From contig OY782877.1 of NCBI GenBank assembly GCA_963678445.1, positions 744,001 through 808,000 on the forward strand: a DNA stretch of 64,000 bases. The letters are read 5' to 3'. The stretch comes from G963678445 sp963678445 (GTDB lineage Bacteria > Hydrogenedentota > Hydrogenedentia > Hydrogenedentales > G963678445). The notes below the pieces were generated by a model. It was not told the origin of the DNA. It saw only the letters and a program-made list of their open reading frames with translations, and searched no databases. A program made the position numbers and the translations under genes. Positions 33,294 through 42,782 of this stretch are shown in pieces (the first letter of the stretch is position 1; every line of letters begins with the position of its first letter).

Positions 33294-36200
33294 TTATAGA
33301 CGGATAATGGGTGCTTTGATGCTTTCTGCAGCGCGCACGACGTCTTCGCGACAGGTGAAAAGCAAAATTTGGTTTTCGTGGGCAAGCTTATCGAGCAGAC
33401 GAAGGGTGCGCTCAAGACGAATATCGTCGTAATTGGCGAAGGGGTCGTCGAGCAGCATGGGCGACGCTTCTTTGTCTTCTCTGATCGCCTGGATGAGCGC
33501 CAGGCGTAGCGCGAGATAAATCTGGTCGACGGTGCCTTTGCTCAGGCTCTTTTCTGGTGCGTCGTCCATCCGGTTGGTCTGGGGAATGCGCACACTAACG
33601 GTCAGGTCGCGGCTGAGCAATAGCTCGCTATAGCGTTGCTCGGTTATCTCGGCAAGATATTTACTGGCGTGCCGGGCCAGTTTGGGGGCAATGCGGGCAT
33701 GCTTGTCGTGGGCGATATCTTCGATCTGCGCCATGGCGTATGTCGTGGCGTCAAACTCAAGCTCCAACGCGTCACGTTGTCGCTGCAAAGTGGTGTATTC
33801 CTCGTCAATTTCGTTGATCGAACGCATACCTGCGGTCTGTTCTGTCATTTCAATGTGAAGTGCGTGACTTTCCCGGTTGAGCGCTTCTAATTCCTCTGCC
33901 AGGCGCTCGCTTTCTTCTTTAAGCGTTTCGCGGCTGAGCTTGGGTGCAGGCGCAAGGGGCGCCTCCTTGTCCACGGTTTGGCGCAGGGCATTGATATCGC
34001 GCCCCTGGAGCAACGAATCAAGCTGCTCCATCAGGCCGGTGCGTTTTTCCCACACCTCCCGATATTCACGTGCCTGTTCCGCCAGGCTGCGCCATTGTTC
34101 GAGCGACGCCACCCCTGCACGCGCCAGCAGTGCGCTCAAAATCTTCTTCTGCTTTTTGAGCTCTTCTTCTTCCTGTGCAGATTGATTTCGTAGAAGCTGT
34201 AGCCGTTCTTCCAGAAGGCGCAACCGGCCTCGTTGTTCCCGATGCTGCGCCAGACGGCTTCGGTACGCACGCAGGGCGGTTTCGATACGTCCATGTTCGG
34301 CCTCTTCGTTCATACCCGCGTCACGCAGGAAGGCGCGCACCTCCTCTTCCACCTCATCCAACTGGTCCTGGGCATCTATACGGGCGTCCAGCAGGCGCTT
34401 TGCTTCTGCTTCATGGCGTTCCAAAACCATACGACTATCGCTTACATGACGTTTGGCTTCGCGGTAGGCCTGATAGCGTGCAATGGCGTTGCCTGCGGCA
34501 CGCGCGACATCGTCTTCGCTTTCAATCGTCTCCCCCACCTTCGCAAAGGTTTCCTGGAAACGTTCGATAAGTTTCGGGATTCGTTCTTCACACTCCCGCG
34601 TCTTTTCTTCCTGTTGACGCAGCAAGTCCACACAGGCGCTTAACTCGGCGTGTGCTTCCCGATACTCATCGTAATGCGCTTCCAGTTCACGTATCGATTC
34701 CAGGTCGGCCTGTTCGAGCAAGTCTTCAATCAATCCGGGAACGCGCTGTTCCTCCCCTTCCATAGCGTGTAACTCAGCGCGCAATTCCGAAATTTTCGTC
34801 GCCAGCCGTTTTACCCGTGCCCGGGCATAGGCAAAGTTGCTGAGAAAATAGAGGCAGGCCAGCATAATGAGGGAAGCGGCATACAGGATAGCGGTCTTTT
34901 CCGTCATAAAATAGGCCGTTCCCAATCCGCTCAAGACCAGGGCGCACAGGGCGGTCAACCATACGAAACCCTGGTTATCCGCCAATTCCTCCCGCGTCCC
35001 CTCGAGGGAATGCAAATATCCCTGGCGTTGTTCCAATTGCTCTTTTTGCACCCGCTTCGCAACCGCATAATTTCGTGCTTGTTCGGGAAAATCCTTCACA
35101 TTACGAAAGAGTGCGTGGGATTCCGCGATAACTTCCCGGCGTTCGTCAACGACGGCCTGCAATTGCGCCAGGGTGCGGCGCTCTTCATCGCGAGAACGCA
35201 ACGCCATCGCAAAGGAACTGGAAAGCTGGGTAAACCATTCCACGGGGTCAGCGGAAAGACGGCTGAAATTGGGCAATTCGTCCAGCGCGGCGCGGCTTTT
35301 CTCCACCCGACTCTTTGCATTCTCCACCAATGAACTGGTTTCGTCAATGCGCTCCTCGATTCGCTGGCGCTGTTTAAGCGCATCGGTAAAACACTCCTCC
35401 AGCGCTTCCGGTATATCTTCCCACGACTGCGTTGTACTGTTTCCGCTTGTTTCCTGCTCCTCGTTGAACTGTACCGTCAACTTATCCAATTCCGCCTGGG
35501 TTCGTTCGAGTTGCAGAGTAGCCGAGTTGAACCGGGTTTCCGCCTGTTGCACTTCTGTATTCTGTTCCAGCGGGAACGTACGCGCTTTTCCCAGAGCAAA
35601 GCAGTGTTGTGTAGCGGTCTCGATACGCGCATTCAGGTTTTCCGCCTCTTCCAGTTGCCGGGCTCTTTCGTGGGCCTCCAACAGGCGTTGCTGCGTATCC
35701 AACTGCTGTCTGCGTTGACGAAGCAATTCCATTTCATGCAGTAAGGCACGGCGTTTCATCGCTACGTCGGCAATATCTTTTTGCAAGGTCAACGCACACG
35801 CGCGTTCCTGCTCCAATTCCATCAGACGCCGCCGCACTACGGGCAAGGGTTTTGTACGCGCGGTGGGTTGACCGATGGTGGTAAGGCGTTTTTTCAAAAG
35901 CTTTAGCACGGTGTCCGCCGAATGCGATTCGTTCCCGGCATCGGCCAGCGACAAGAGCTTTTCCCGGATTTGATTCAGGGCGTCCTTGTCGCCCAGATCG
36001 TCCAGACTGAAATGGCTGATGGTCGCCACGCCTAAAAAGACTTCTTTGCTGAGCCCCAAGTGATCAAAGGCGAAATTAACTTCGCGATTGCGCAGGCGTT
36101 CGAAATCGCCCGTAATTTCCCGGGCATGACTTCGGTCGTAGACCTGCACGGTTTCCCGTTTTCGGTCAAAATTACGAATAATTTCTATTTCCTGACCATT

Positions 36201-36452
36201 GGCGCGTTCATACACCAGGGAACCGCCATAGCAATCGGGATTTTCCCAGGGGAGGCGCAGGGTGTTGGCTTCGTCGTATACACGCTGGTTCAGGCTGCGC
36301 TTTTGACCGTATAGCATGTCGGCAATGAAGCAACGAATGGTGGATTTGCCTTTTTCGTTGGGGCCGATAATGACTTGTAATCCGGGCGCAAAGGTTAACG
36401 CGCGGCCTGCAAAGCGTCCGTAGCCGTCGATGGAGATCTTGCTTATTTTCAC
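33294..36452 (-). CDS. yhaN: SbcC/Rad50-like AAA ATPase of the YhaN type
   Basis: A 1052-residue SMC-like ATPase. It has Walker A GPNEKGKST near residue 32, a Q-loop region, long coiled coils (about 180-480 and 560-870), the ABC signature LSKGTVDQ and Walker B MLLDDPFANYDD near the end. At residues ~490-545 two hydrophobic segments (WLTALCALVLSGLGTAYFM and ILYAASLIMLACLYFL) replace the zinc hook, as in YhaN-type proteins, so the complex is probably membrane-attached. Partner is the exonuclease just upstream (13 bases); together they should process DNA ends. GTG 36452 follows GAGGAGGATG; a longer frame to 36530 overlaps the neighbour. Confidence 0.88.
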   Translation of the reverse strand: MKISKISIDGYGRFAGRALTFAPGLQVIIGPNEKGKSTIRCFIADMLYGQKRSLNQRVYDEANTLRLPWENPDCYGGSLVYERANGQEIEIIRNFDRKRETVQVYDRSHAREITGDFERLRNREVNFAFDHLGLSKEVFLGVATISHFSLDDLGDKDALNQIREKLLSLADAGNESHSADTVLKLLKKRLTTIGQPTARTKPLPVVRRRLMELEQERACALTLQKDIADVAMKRRALLHEMELLRQRRQQLDTQQRLLEAHERARQLEEAENLNARIETATQHCFALGKARTFPLEQNTEVQQAETRFNSATLQLERTQAELDKLTVQFNEEQETSGNSTTQSWEDIPEALEECFTDALKQRQRIEERIDETSSLVENAKSRVEKSRAALDELPNFSRLSADPVEWFTQLSSSFAMALRSRDEERRTLAQLQAVVDERREVIAESHALFRNVKDFPEQARNYAVAKRVQKEQLEQRQGYLHSLEGTREELADNQGFVWLTALCALVLSGLGTAYFMTEKTAILYAASLIMLACLYFLSNFAYARARVKRLATKISELRAELHAMEGEEQRVPGLIEDLLEQADLESIRELEAHYDEYREAHAELSACVDLLRQQEEKTRECEERIPKLIERFQETFAKVGETIESEDDVARAAGNAIARYQAYREAKRHVSDSRMVLERHEAEAKRLLDARIDAQDQLDEVEEEVRAFLRDAGMNEEAEHGRIETALRAYRSRLAQHREQRGRLRLLEERLQLLRNQSAQEEEELKKQKKILSALLARAGVASLEQWRSLAEQAREYREVWEKRTGLMEQLDSLLQGRDINALRQTVDKEAPLAPAPKLSRETLKEESERLAEELEALNRESHALHIEMTEQTAGMRSINEIDEEYTTLQRQRDALELEFDATTYAMAQIEDIAHDKHARIAPKLARHASKYLAEITEQRYSELLLSRDLTVSVRIPQTNRMDDAPEKSLSKGTVDQIYLALRLALIQAIREDKEASPMLLDDPFANYDDIRLERTLRLLDKLAHENQILLFTCREDVVRAAESIKAPIIRL

Positions 36453-36465
36453 ACCGTCATCCTCC

Positions 36466-37638
36466 TCACCCTTCCGTCCCATCCAGACCATGGATGGGCA
36501 ATTCAATGCCGCGATAGGCCGAAAGGCCAATGTCGCGGGCGCGCATCAGTTTGCTTCGCGTTTGAGCATCCGGCGCGTCTTCGATTTCCGCGTTAATACG
36601 TGCGATGAACAAGCCCAGACTCGTATCCTCCCGCGCCAGGCTATCGTAGGTTTCGGTGGATTGTGTCTCGTCGTAGATGTCTAAAAAGGTGAAGTCCTCG
36701 GCAACCGTTTCCTGTACGGCGGTGATTTCATTGCGCAGAGAGTCGGGGCATAGCCCTTGTAAACGAACCCGGGCAACTTGTGCGCAACGTTCTTGCGCTG
36801 CGAATTGACGTAGACGTTCGATGAGCTGCTGGCTGTGTTCAAAGCGACCACAATCCAGTGTGTATTGACGGTAGATTGTTTTGGCGCTGGGCACTTTGCG
36901 CACCTGCACGGTCTTTTCCGGATGCGCCGCCTGTTCGTCGATCTCGATCTCCAGGAAATAACGTTCGCCACATTCGTGGAAACCATGTCCTTCGGGTGCG
37001 CCTGCGTACCAGGCGAGGGTGGTAAAGGAACCGGAGAGCGTTAGCGTTTCATGGAAATGCCCCAAGGCAAGGTAATGCAGGGCGTCGGAAACGGTTTGTG
37101 AAATGGAGAAGGGAGCATAGTCTCGTTTGTGGGGCGGCTGGTGGCTTTTTTCGGAACCGTGGGCGACCGCGATATGGATGCGGTCGTCAGGTGTGATGTG
37201 TAGTTGGCCAAAGGGGTTGGTGGAAATGTCTGGTCCATCAAAGGCAAATCCATGCACGGTCAGCGGGCATTGGCGAAGTTCGAAGGCGGCCCATTGGGGC
37301 TCGGAAAAGATGTATACGTTCGCGGGCCACGCTTCGTCGCAATAGGGCGATGCGGGCATGAACGGGTCATGGTTGCCGGGGGCTATAAAGATGGGGATGG
37401 GCCGGATCATTTCGAAGGAGGAGCGCAGGAAGGCGATGGTGTCACGACTGATCCGGTCGTGTTCGAAAAGGTCGCCTGCAATCAATACGGCATCTGCGGG
37501 CCATTCGGCGGCCCGGCGCAAGATCTGCTGAAAAACATCCCGAAGCGCCTGCCTGCGTCGATTGGCGTAGGCGGGCGGCATGCCGACCCCGGCAAAGGAC
37601 GCGTCCAGGTGGATATCCGCCGTATGGATGATGTTCAT
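36466..37638 (-). CDS. yhaO: SbcD/Mre11-like DNA exonuclease of the YhaO type
   Basis: A 390-residue calcineurin-like metallophosphoesterase. Metal-site motifs: HTADIHLDASF (D-x-H), LIAGDLFEHD (GD), APGNHDPF (GNHD), VAHGSEK (H) and LALGHFHE (GHxH), the complete Mre11/SbcD series. The C-terminal third (IYRQYTLDCGRF..., LRNEITAVQETVAEDFTFL) is the capping region. It forms a nuclease-ATPase pair with the YhaN-like gene 13 bases downstream. The start at ATG 37638 matches the first strand directly. Confidence 0.92.
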   Translation of the reverse strand: MNIIHTADIHLDASFAGVGMPPAYANRRRQALRDVFQQILRRAAEWPADAVLIAGDLFEHDRISRDTIAFLRSSFEMIRPIPIFIAPGNHDPFMPASPYCDEAWPANVYIFSEPQWAAFELRQCPLTVHGFAFDGPDISTNPFGQLHITPDDRIHIAVAHGSEKSHQPPHKRDYAPFSISQTVSDALHYLALGHFHETLTLSGSFTTLAWYAGAPEGHGFHECGERYFLEIEIDEQAAHPEKTVQVRKVPSAKTIYRQYTLDCGRFEHSQQLIERLRQFAAQERCAQVARVRLQGLCPDSLRNEITAVQETVAEDFTFLDIYDETQSTETYDSLAREDTSLGLFIARINAEIEDAPDAQTRSKLMRARDIGLSAYRGIELPIHGLDGTEG

Positions 37639-37854
37639 AGTTCAACAACCTTGTGAAAACGACTGTGCGTAAATACGCTGTTTCTGCTACCGGGCTGCGG
37701 TGCATGGCTGCATGCGGAATTTTGTGGCGCATGCATGTTTGGAAACTGTTATGCAACGCGCTTTATCCCACACCAAGCCTCAGGAAATCATGCGTGTTTA
37801 TTGTAGCGCAAGCGTGGGTTGGTTTTCATGACTTCTGTGGAAAAATTTGCTTCC

Positions 37855-37960
37855 CCTAAAGCGGTCCAGCAACCACAAGGTGGCCAGGGCCATAGCCAAG
37901 AGATATGTTACTTGCCTTCCCTAACCGAAAATGACAGCTTTTCAGATTTCAGTAACTAAA
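37855..37960 (+). repeat. Family A element overlapping a gene end
   Basis: AAAGCGGTCCAGCAACCACAAG, GTGGCCAGGGCCATAGCC, GAGATATGTTACTTGCC, AATGACAGCTTTTCAG and an end TCAGTAACTAAAG. Its last bases form the stop codon and the last three codons of the following glycosyltransferase. The stem has arm changes (GCGGTC/AACCAC) and is decayed. Confidence 0.85.
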
Positions 37961-38878
37961 GGTGCGTTGGGGACGGCCGTTCAGCGCGTCCTCGTATCCC
38001 ATGGCTAGCTGGTGTCGAAAAACCCGGCGGTAGATGCGTCCGTTATGCTGTATATCTTCTTCCTCCTGCTCGCAGGTGCGGATGTAAAAGGGCATGACCA
38101 GCGCGTCTATGCATTTGCGCCAGAGGGTGGGACGCAGGTGGTAGCGGTGGAAGATCTCTTGGGCACCGGTCTGTTGAGCGAGCTGGTGCAGGGCGTATCC
38201 CCGTTGATATTGGCGCAGATATTCTTCTTTAAAACACACGGGGTGCCATATGTATGCGTTGGCTTGTTCTGCGAAAACAGCGCGTATGCCCTGTCGGCTA
38301 AGCCGGCAGGCCAGTTCGATGTCTGCGAAGGGGGGGAAAGCGCATGTGGCGTCGAAGCCACCTATATCCAGAAGTGTCTGGCGGGAAATACTCAAGTTAT
38401 CAATTTTCCAGTCCAGAAAGTGCGGCGATTCGCCGGGGTTCAGGCGTTGCTGTACTTCGGGAAGGAACCAGCGCGTCAATGCCTGCGCGGGCAATTGCGG
38501 GTGGGCGTGCACGGCTCCAATGACACAGGTTTTCCCGGTGTCTTGCTCCTGCAGGGCGACATGTGCAGCAATCCAGGTCGGGCTTGGCAGCAGGTCGTCT
38601 TGCAGAAAAAGCAACCAACGTCCCTGGGCCTCCCGTATGCCATGGTTATAGGCCTGCATTGGTGAGGCGGACTCGAAAAGGTGGTAGCGAAGGCACATGG
38701 GCGCGCCTACGGCATACCGCTCCAGTAGAGCAGCTGTTCCGTCCTGGCTGCCTTCATCTATCACCAACACTTCAAAACGGGCTGCTGGATAGGTCTGGCG
38801 TTCAAAGTGGTTTAGCCATGTCGCAAGACGCGCGGCATGATTGCGCGTCGAAAGCAATACCGTTACATCTACATCCAT
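37949..38878 (-). CDS. Family 2 glycosyltransferase
   Basis: A 309-residue cytoplasmic or membrane-associated GT-A-fold transferase. MDVDVTVLLSTRNHAARLATWL and RFEVLVIDEGSQDGTAALLE are the N-terminal nucleotide-sugar-binding motifs (Asp in IDEGS); AYNHGIREAQGRWLLFLQDDLLPSPTWI carries the metal-binding QDD, in place of DxD, and GGFDATCAFPPFADIELACRLSRQG the catalytic ED-like region (DIE). Probable role is glycan or glycolipid synthesis with the membrane protein next door. ATG 38878 follows GGGATG; a further frame to 38935 is unlikely. The last residues (FSY) are supplied by the family A element. Confidence 0.85.
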   Translation of the reverse strand: MDVDVTVLLSTRNHAARLATWLNHFERQTYPAARFEVLVIDEGSQDGTAALLERYAVGAPMCLRYHLFESASPMQAYNHGIREAQGRWLLFLQDDLLPSPTWIAAHVALQEQDTGKTCVIGAVHAHPQLPAQALTRWFLPEVQQRLNPGESPHFLDWKIDNLSISRQTLLDIGGFDATCAFPPFADIELACRLSRQGIRAVFAEQANAYIWHPVCFKEEYLRQYQRGYALHQLAQQTGAQEIFHRYHLRPTLWRKCIDALVMPFYIRTCEQEEEDIQHNGRIYRRVFRHQLAMGYEDALNGRPQRTFSY

Positions 38879-39130
38879 GCACACATCCCATAGATCAGTT
38901 CGTATCCCGCTGCATCGCTGGTATACCTCATGCATACGTACTGGGTACGTCTCAGCATAAAAACTCCGGGCGCACTTTGCAAGTTATTGCGGGGACGGTG
39001 ATGGACAGACCCTGAAGCAGAGTGATAGGATCGGGGCGGAGCTGAGGCGCAGTAGCCGTCTTGACCGCAGCAGGATTTCGTTTTTGTGCGATTTTTTTAA
39101 ACGCCCCTTTGCAGTAAAGGAGTTGTTGGT

Positions 39131-41449
39131 GTGACGCAAATTCAAACAGATGGAAATCGATATGCCATCCGGCCACTTTTTTTGCTGGGGGTGTGTTTCG
39201 TGCTGTTTGCGCCTGTGTATTGGATGGGGGTGGAGCTTCCCCCGGAGACTCAGGGAACAGCGCGTGCGTATGAAAATGCGGCGTTGTATCAGCGTATATA
39301 CCCTTCGCTCACCTATTCCTTTACACGCCTTCGGCATGGCCAGTGGCCTTTTTGGAATCCCAAGGAGCTTTGCGGGGTTCCCTGTGTCGGCGATCCCTTT
39401 ATGCCGCTTTTTCAGCCGCTGAATGCTATCGCCCTGGCGCTTCCTGCGGAACGGGCCATGGTGATACAGGCCTTCCTTGCCTTGTTTCTTATGGGGGGCG
39501 GCTTCGTACTATTTATGCGATCCGTGGGCGCAGGCTATCTGGCCACCCTGATTGGCGGCGTCATCTACGTCTGTAGTGGCGCTACCGCAGCCGCCATGTC
39601 GCGCCCCGAACTCGCCGCCGCCCTTGCCTGGTTCCCCTTTTTGTGCTGGTGCATACGCGAGTTTGCTCGTGAAGGACGTCCCGTCTGGCTCCTATACGGT
39701 AGCCTTGCGGGTGCATTCTGGCTGCTTTCCGGCGCATATGCACTTATCGTTGCCAGTTCTTTCCTACTTTTACCCTACACCCTCTTGCGTCTGCTTTTCA
39801 GAGGAGGAACGACTGCGTACAAACCGGCCTACCGTCACATGTTCGCCGGTATTGCAGTCCTGTTCGTATTCACCGTGGGATTATCCGCGCTGCACTGGGT
39901 CCCCGCCCTCAACTGGGCTTTCAGTCTGAACAATCCCTTTCAGGCGTTATGGCGGCTCGATCTGGCTGGCGAAACGCCTACAAAATTAAGCGAGCTCTAC
40001 ATACAGTGGCTCGATCCGACATCCAACCAGATTCCGCATCTGGCCTACATGGGCGCTATTTCGCTCTTGTTTATTCCCGCAGCCCTGTTTCATTACAAAG
40101 GACGTTTCGAGACCTTTTTCTTCCTCGCCATCACCCCAATCTGCTTCCTTCTCGCCACCCTGGGCACACGTTACCTCGGCGCTTTCTTCCCGTGGAAGAG
40201 TTTCTTCTTCCCCGCTGTTTTCGGCGTCGCCATATTAGCGACCCTGGGGGCGGAACGCCTGCTCTCCACAGGGCGCTACCCGCACTCACCCGTTGTATGG
40301 GGTTCCACGCTCCTGGTACTGCTCACTACCGGCGTCTTTTTTTATCTTGCTGCGGCTACCTCACGCGGATACATCTTTTTCTTTCTTTTGCTCCTGCTCC
40401 CCTTTCTCATCTTTCGCGTGCGTTTTATCGGAATCGCCTGCAGTATCCTGATCGCGCTGCTCCTGTTCCTGGATTTGCGCGCCACCAACAGCAATCGCTT
40501 CCAGCATCCTTTCAATGATGCACCGCTCTGTTTCCAGACCTACTCCTCCCTGCTACAAACAGCGAATCAACAAGCGCGCACCGATCGGGTGCTTGTCGCC
40601 ACACACCCGCATAACCCGCATCTTGCTACGAATCTGGGAATGCTTTTCCCCTTGCGCGAAGTCGGCGCCGCCGCGATACCCCTCACCCCGGATCAGGCTG
40701 TATGGTGGAAGGCGCTTGGCTGCACCAATGTCGAGCAAAGCACAGACGGGCTGCTTTCCCTCCCCAGTGATTGCCCACACCCACAACTACTCAATTTCAT
40801 GGCGGCACGCACCCTGCTCATCAGCGACGACAGTGGTCTTGCGCCAGAACGTTGGCGCAGTGAGACCCTGGACCTGCACCCCATCCGTACGGCAAAGGAT
40901 TTGACCCTGTATTTGAATAACAGTGCCAAGCCCCGCTGCTATTTTACACCACGATGGCGCGCCACCCCTTCCACACAAGAGGCGATAGCACTGCTTACCG
41001 CACCCGATTTTGATGCCGCACAAACCTGCACGGTTCAGGCAGCGGAGAACGCGCTTCACCAACTTCTGACTACGGTTCCCCAGGACGAGACCGATGTCGC
41101 CAGCGTAACAGATGAAACGGCGGTTTGCACCGTAACTGAAGACGCCCCCGAACGGGTTGTACTACAGGTCTCGGCACCGCAACCAGGCATTACCGTGCTT
41201 GCCGACAGCTACGCACCTGGCTGGACCGCCACGCTGGACAGCGTCGCCACCCCCATCCTGCAAGCCAATGGCCTCTTCCGCGGTATAGCCACCCCAAAAG
41301 GCAAACATACGATTACCTTCGAATATCATCCCCGCGCTTTCTGGCTTGGGCTGGGCATCTCCTGCACCACCCTCGCGCTCCTTGTCTTCCTCAGCCTCTT
41401 TTTCGTGTTTCACAGGGACAAAACGCCCCCGTCGCCTCCTGCACGTTAA
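39131..41449 (+). CDS. YfhO-like large membrane protein
   Basis: A 772-residue polytopic membrane protein. About 12 helices run from residue 15 to ~450 (for example RPLFLLGVCFVLFAPVYWMG, LATLIGGVIYVCSGATAAAMS, FAGIAVLFVFTVGLSALHWV, VWGSTLLVLLTTGVFFYLAA), then a large extracytoplasmic region (~460-720), and a final helix (AFWLGLGISCTTLALLVFLSL). The extracellular motif near the C-terminus (VVLQVSAPQPGITVLADSYAPGWTATLD and KGKHTITFEYHP) matches the YfhO family, which helps glycosylate lipoteichoic acid or exports lipid-linked sugar in Gram-positives. The role here is probably membrane glycosylation with the adjacent GT2. GTG 39131 follows AAAGGAG. Confidence 0.8.
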   Translation: MTQIQTDGNRYAIRPLFLLGVCFVLFAPVYWMGVELPPETQGTARAYENAALYQRIYPSLTYSFTRLRHGQWPFWNPKELCGVPCVGDPFMPLFQPLNAIALALPAERAMVIQAFLALFLMGGGFVLFMRSVGAGYLATLIGGVIYVCSGATAAAMSRPELAAALAWFPFLCWCIREFAREGRPVWLLYGSLAGAFWLLSGAYALIVASSFLLLPYTLLRLLFRGGTTAYKPAYRHMFAGIAVLFVFTVGLSALHWVPALNWAFSLNNPFQALWRLDLAGETPTKLSELYIQWLDPTSNQIPHLAYMGAISLLFIPAALFHYKGRFETFFFLAITPICFLLATLGTRYLGAFFPWKSFFFPAVFGVAILATLGAERLLSTGRYPHSPVVWGSTLLVLLTTGVFFYLAAATSRGYIFFFLLLLLPFLIFRVRFIGIACSILIALLLFLDLRATNSNRFQHPFNDAPLCFQTYSSLLQTANQQARTDRVLVATHPHNPHLATNLGMLFPLREVGAAAIPLTPDQAVWWKALGCTNVEQSTDGLLSLPSDCPHPQLLNFMAARTLLISDDSGLAPERWRSETLDLHPIRTAKDLTLYLNNSAKPRCYFTPRWRATPSTQEAIALLTAPDFDAAQTCTVQAAENALHQLLTTVPQDETDVASVTDETAVCTVTEDAPERVVLQVSAPQPGITVLADSYAPGWTATLDSVATPILQANGLFRGIATPKGKHTITFEYHPRAFWLGLGISCTTLALLVFLSLFFVFHRDKTPPSPPAR

Positions 41450-42525
41450 GACGAGGTGTCCTGCGCATTACGCGGCATCAATTCCGGTTCCTGCGCATAG
41501 CGGAACAGCGCTACCGATGCACAGAAATCGTCATACAGCGTCTCCCGCTTCAGCAGCTCATCCAGCAACTGTATATGCCGCGTGATTCCCTGCAGATCGG
41601 GCTTGTGCCCATACTGTGCAATGTAGCGCTGCGTCATCTCGACAGCCAGGGAATGACGAAACTGTTCTTCCAAATCGCCCGCGCCAAAAAAATAGCGCGC
41701 ATGCATGTCCGAATCCAGTTGGTAAAGTGGACAAACAATAAAACGGCAATACGCAGGCTGACACGCGCGGATGCTGCAACAATTATTCTCCCTGTCCAGG
41801 AACACACAGGGCCCTTCCGCCTCTGCACGCTTCAACGCCAACATCCCCTGACTCTTTTCAGAGCCCTCCTCTGCGACATACTTCGTAAAACAATCCTCAA
41901 TAGACAGGTTTTTATATTCGGCGATAGCACGGATATCATCCAGCGTTAGGGGACGATCGGCACAGCAGGAAGAACGCACCTTACAGGCAGGGCACTCAAA
42001 GGAAATAAAGCCCGTCGTATCATCCGCCTGACGCGCTGCTCGTAACGTCTGGCGCGCCAACGTCGCTTGCCGTTTCTCAATTTCGGCCATGCCTTCATAA
42101 AAGGCCTTCTCATCCCATTGCGCGCCATGGGCCTGCACATACTGCGTGGTTATCTCCTGAGCAACACTCCGCCTGGCAATATAGCGGCGGCCTTCCTCAT
42201 TACCAAACAGTAGCGACCACGCATACCCTTCTCTGCTTTTCAACGCCTCCAGGCACAAGAACAGGGCACAGGCCGACGGCTTTACCGAATGCACTCTGCA
42301 CCGCTTATCTTCTGAATTAAAAACGCACCAGCCATCTTCGGCTTTCCCCAACAACAACACCGTGTCGTTTCCCACCGTGGCAGCAGAAAGGTATTGTTCA
42401 AAAAAAACGGGTAATGCGATGGAACGATACTGCGCCAAGCGCTCAATTTCAACCAGGGTCACCGGAATACGTCGCTTCCGGCAGCATTCCCCTGTTTGTT
42501 TACACGTAAAACCTGGTATATCCAT
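41446..42525 (-). CDS. YkgJ-type cysteine-cluster protein with two copies of the domain
   Basis: A 359-residue cytoplasmic protein with a duplicated zinc- or iron-binding cysteine-cluster domain. The N-terminal copy has FTCKQTGECCRKRRIPVT, WCVFNSEDKRCRVHSVKPSAC; the C-terminal copy has ECPACKVRSSCCADRPLTL, CVFLDRENNCCSIRACQPAYCRFIVCP. YkgJ-like proteins bind metal or iron-sulfur clusters; no enzymatic role is established. Start is uncertain among ATGs at 42531 and 42525. Its stop codon overlaps the convergent YfhO-like stop by three bases. Confidence 0.8.
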   Translation of the reverse strand: MDIPGFTCKQTGECCRKRRIPVTLVEIERLAQYRSIALPVFFEQYLSAATVGNDTVLLLGKAEDGWCVFNSEDKRCRVHSVKPSACALFLCLEALKSREGYAWSLLFGNEEGRRYIARRSVAQEITTQYVQAHGAQWDEKAFYEGMAEIEKRQATLARQTLRAARQADDTTGFISFECPACKVRSSCCADRPLTLDDIRAIAEYKNLSIEDCFTKYVAEEGSEKSQGMLALKRAEAEGPCVFLDRENNCCSIRACQPAYCRFIVCPLYQLDSDMHARYFFGAGDLEEQFRHSLAVEMTQRYIAQYGHKPDLQGITRHIQLLDELLKRETLYDDFCASVALFRYAQEPELMPRNAQDTSS

Positions 42526-42682
42526 ACTCATCCCCAAACGGCCAAGTTCCCCAGACAAAAAGGCCAGCGGATGAAGAACAACAAGCGCAAACAAACGTCA
42601 CGCGTGTCCCCACCTGTGCCCCCCTACTCTATACTGTTGTCCTTTATGATAACTTTTTAGAAAGCTATCGGCAAACTTCGCC

Positions 42683-42782
42683 GGTGCTCCAGCGACCGCA
42701 AGCAATAGGTATGGTCCTTACCGTCCCTGACCGCAGTAAAAATTTCGGTTTTTGTGACACTTTTTCATATTTTACTCACTAA
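42683..42782 (+). repeat. Family A element, variant lacking the GTGGCC palindrome
   Basis: GTGCTCCAGCGACCGCAAGC, AGGTATGGTCCTTACCGTCC, TTTTTGTGACACTTT and the end TTTTACTCACTAAAG. It matches 13103-13203 in structure. Its end forms the stop codon of the following GNAT gene. Confidence 0.85.
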
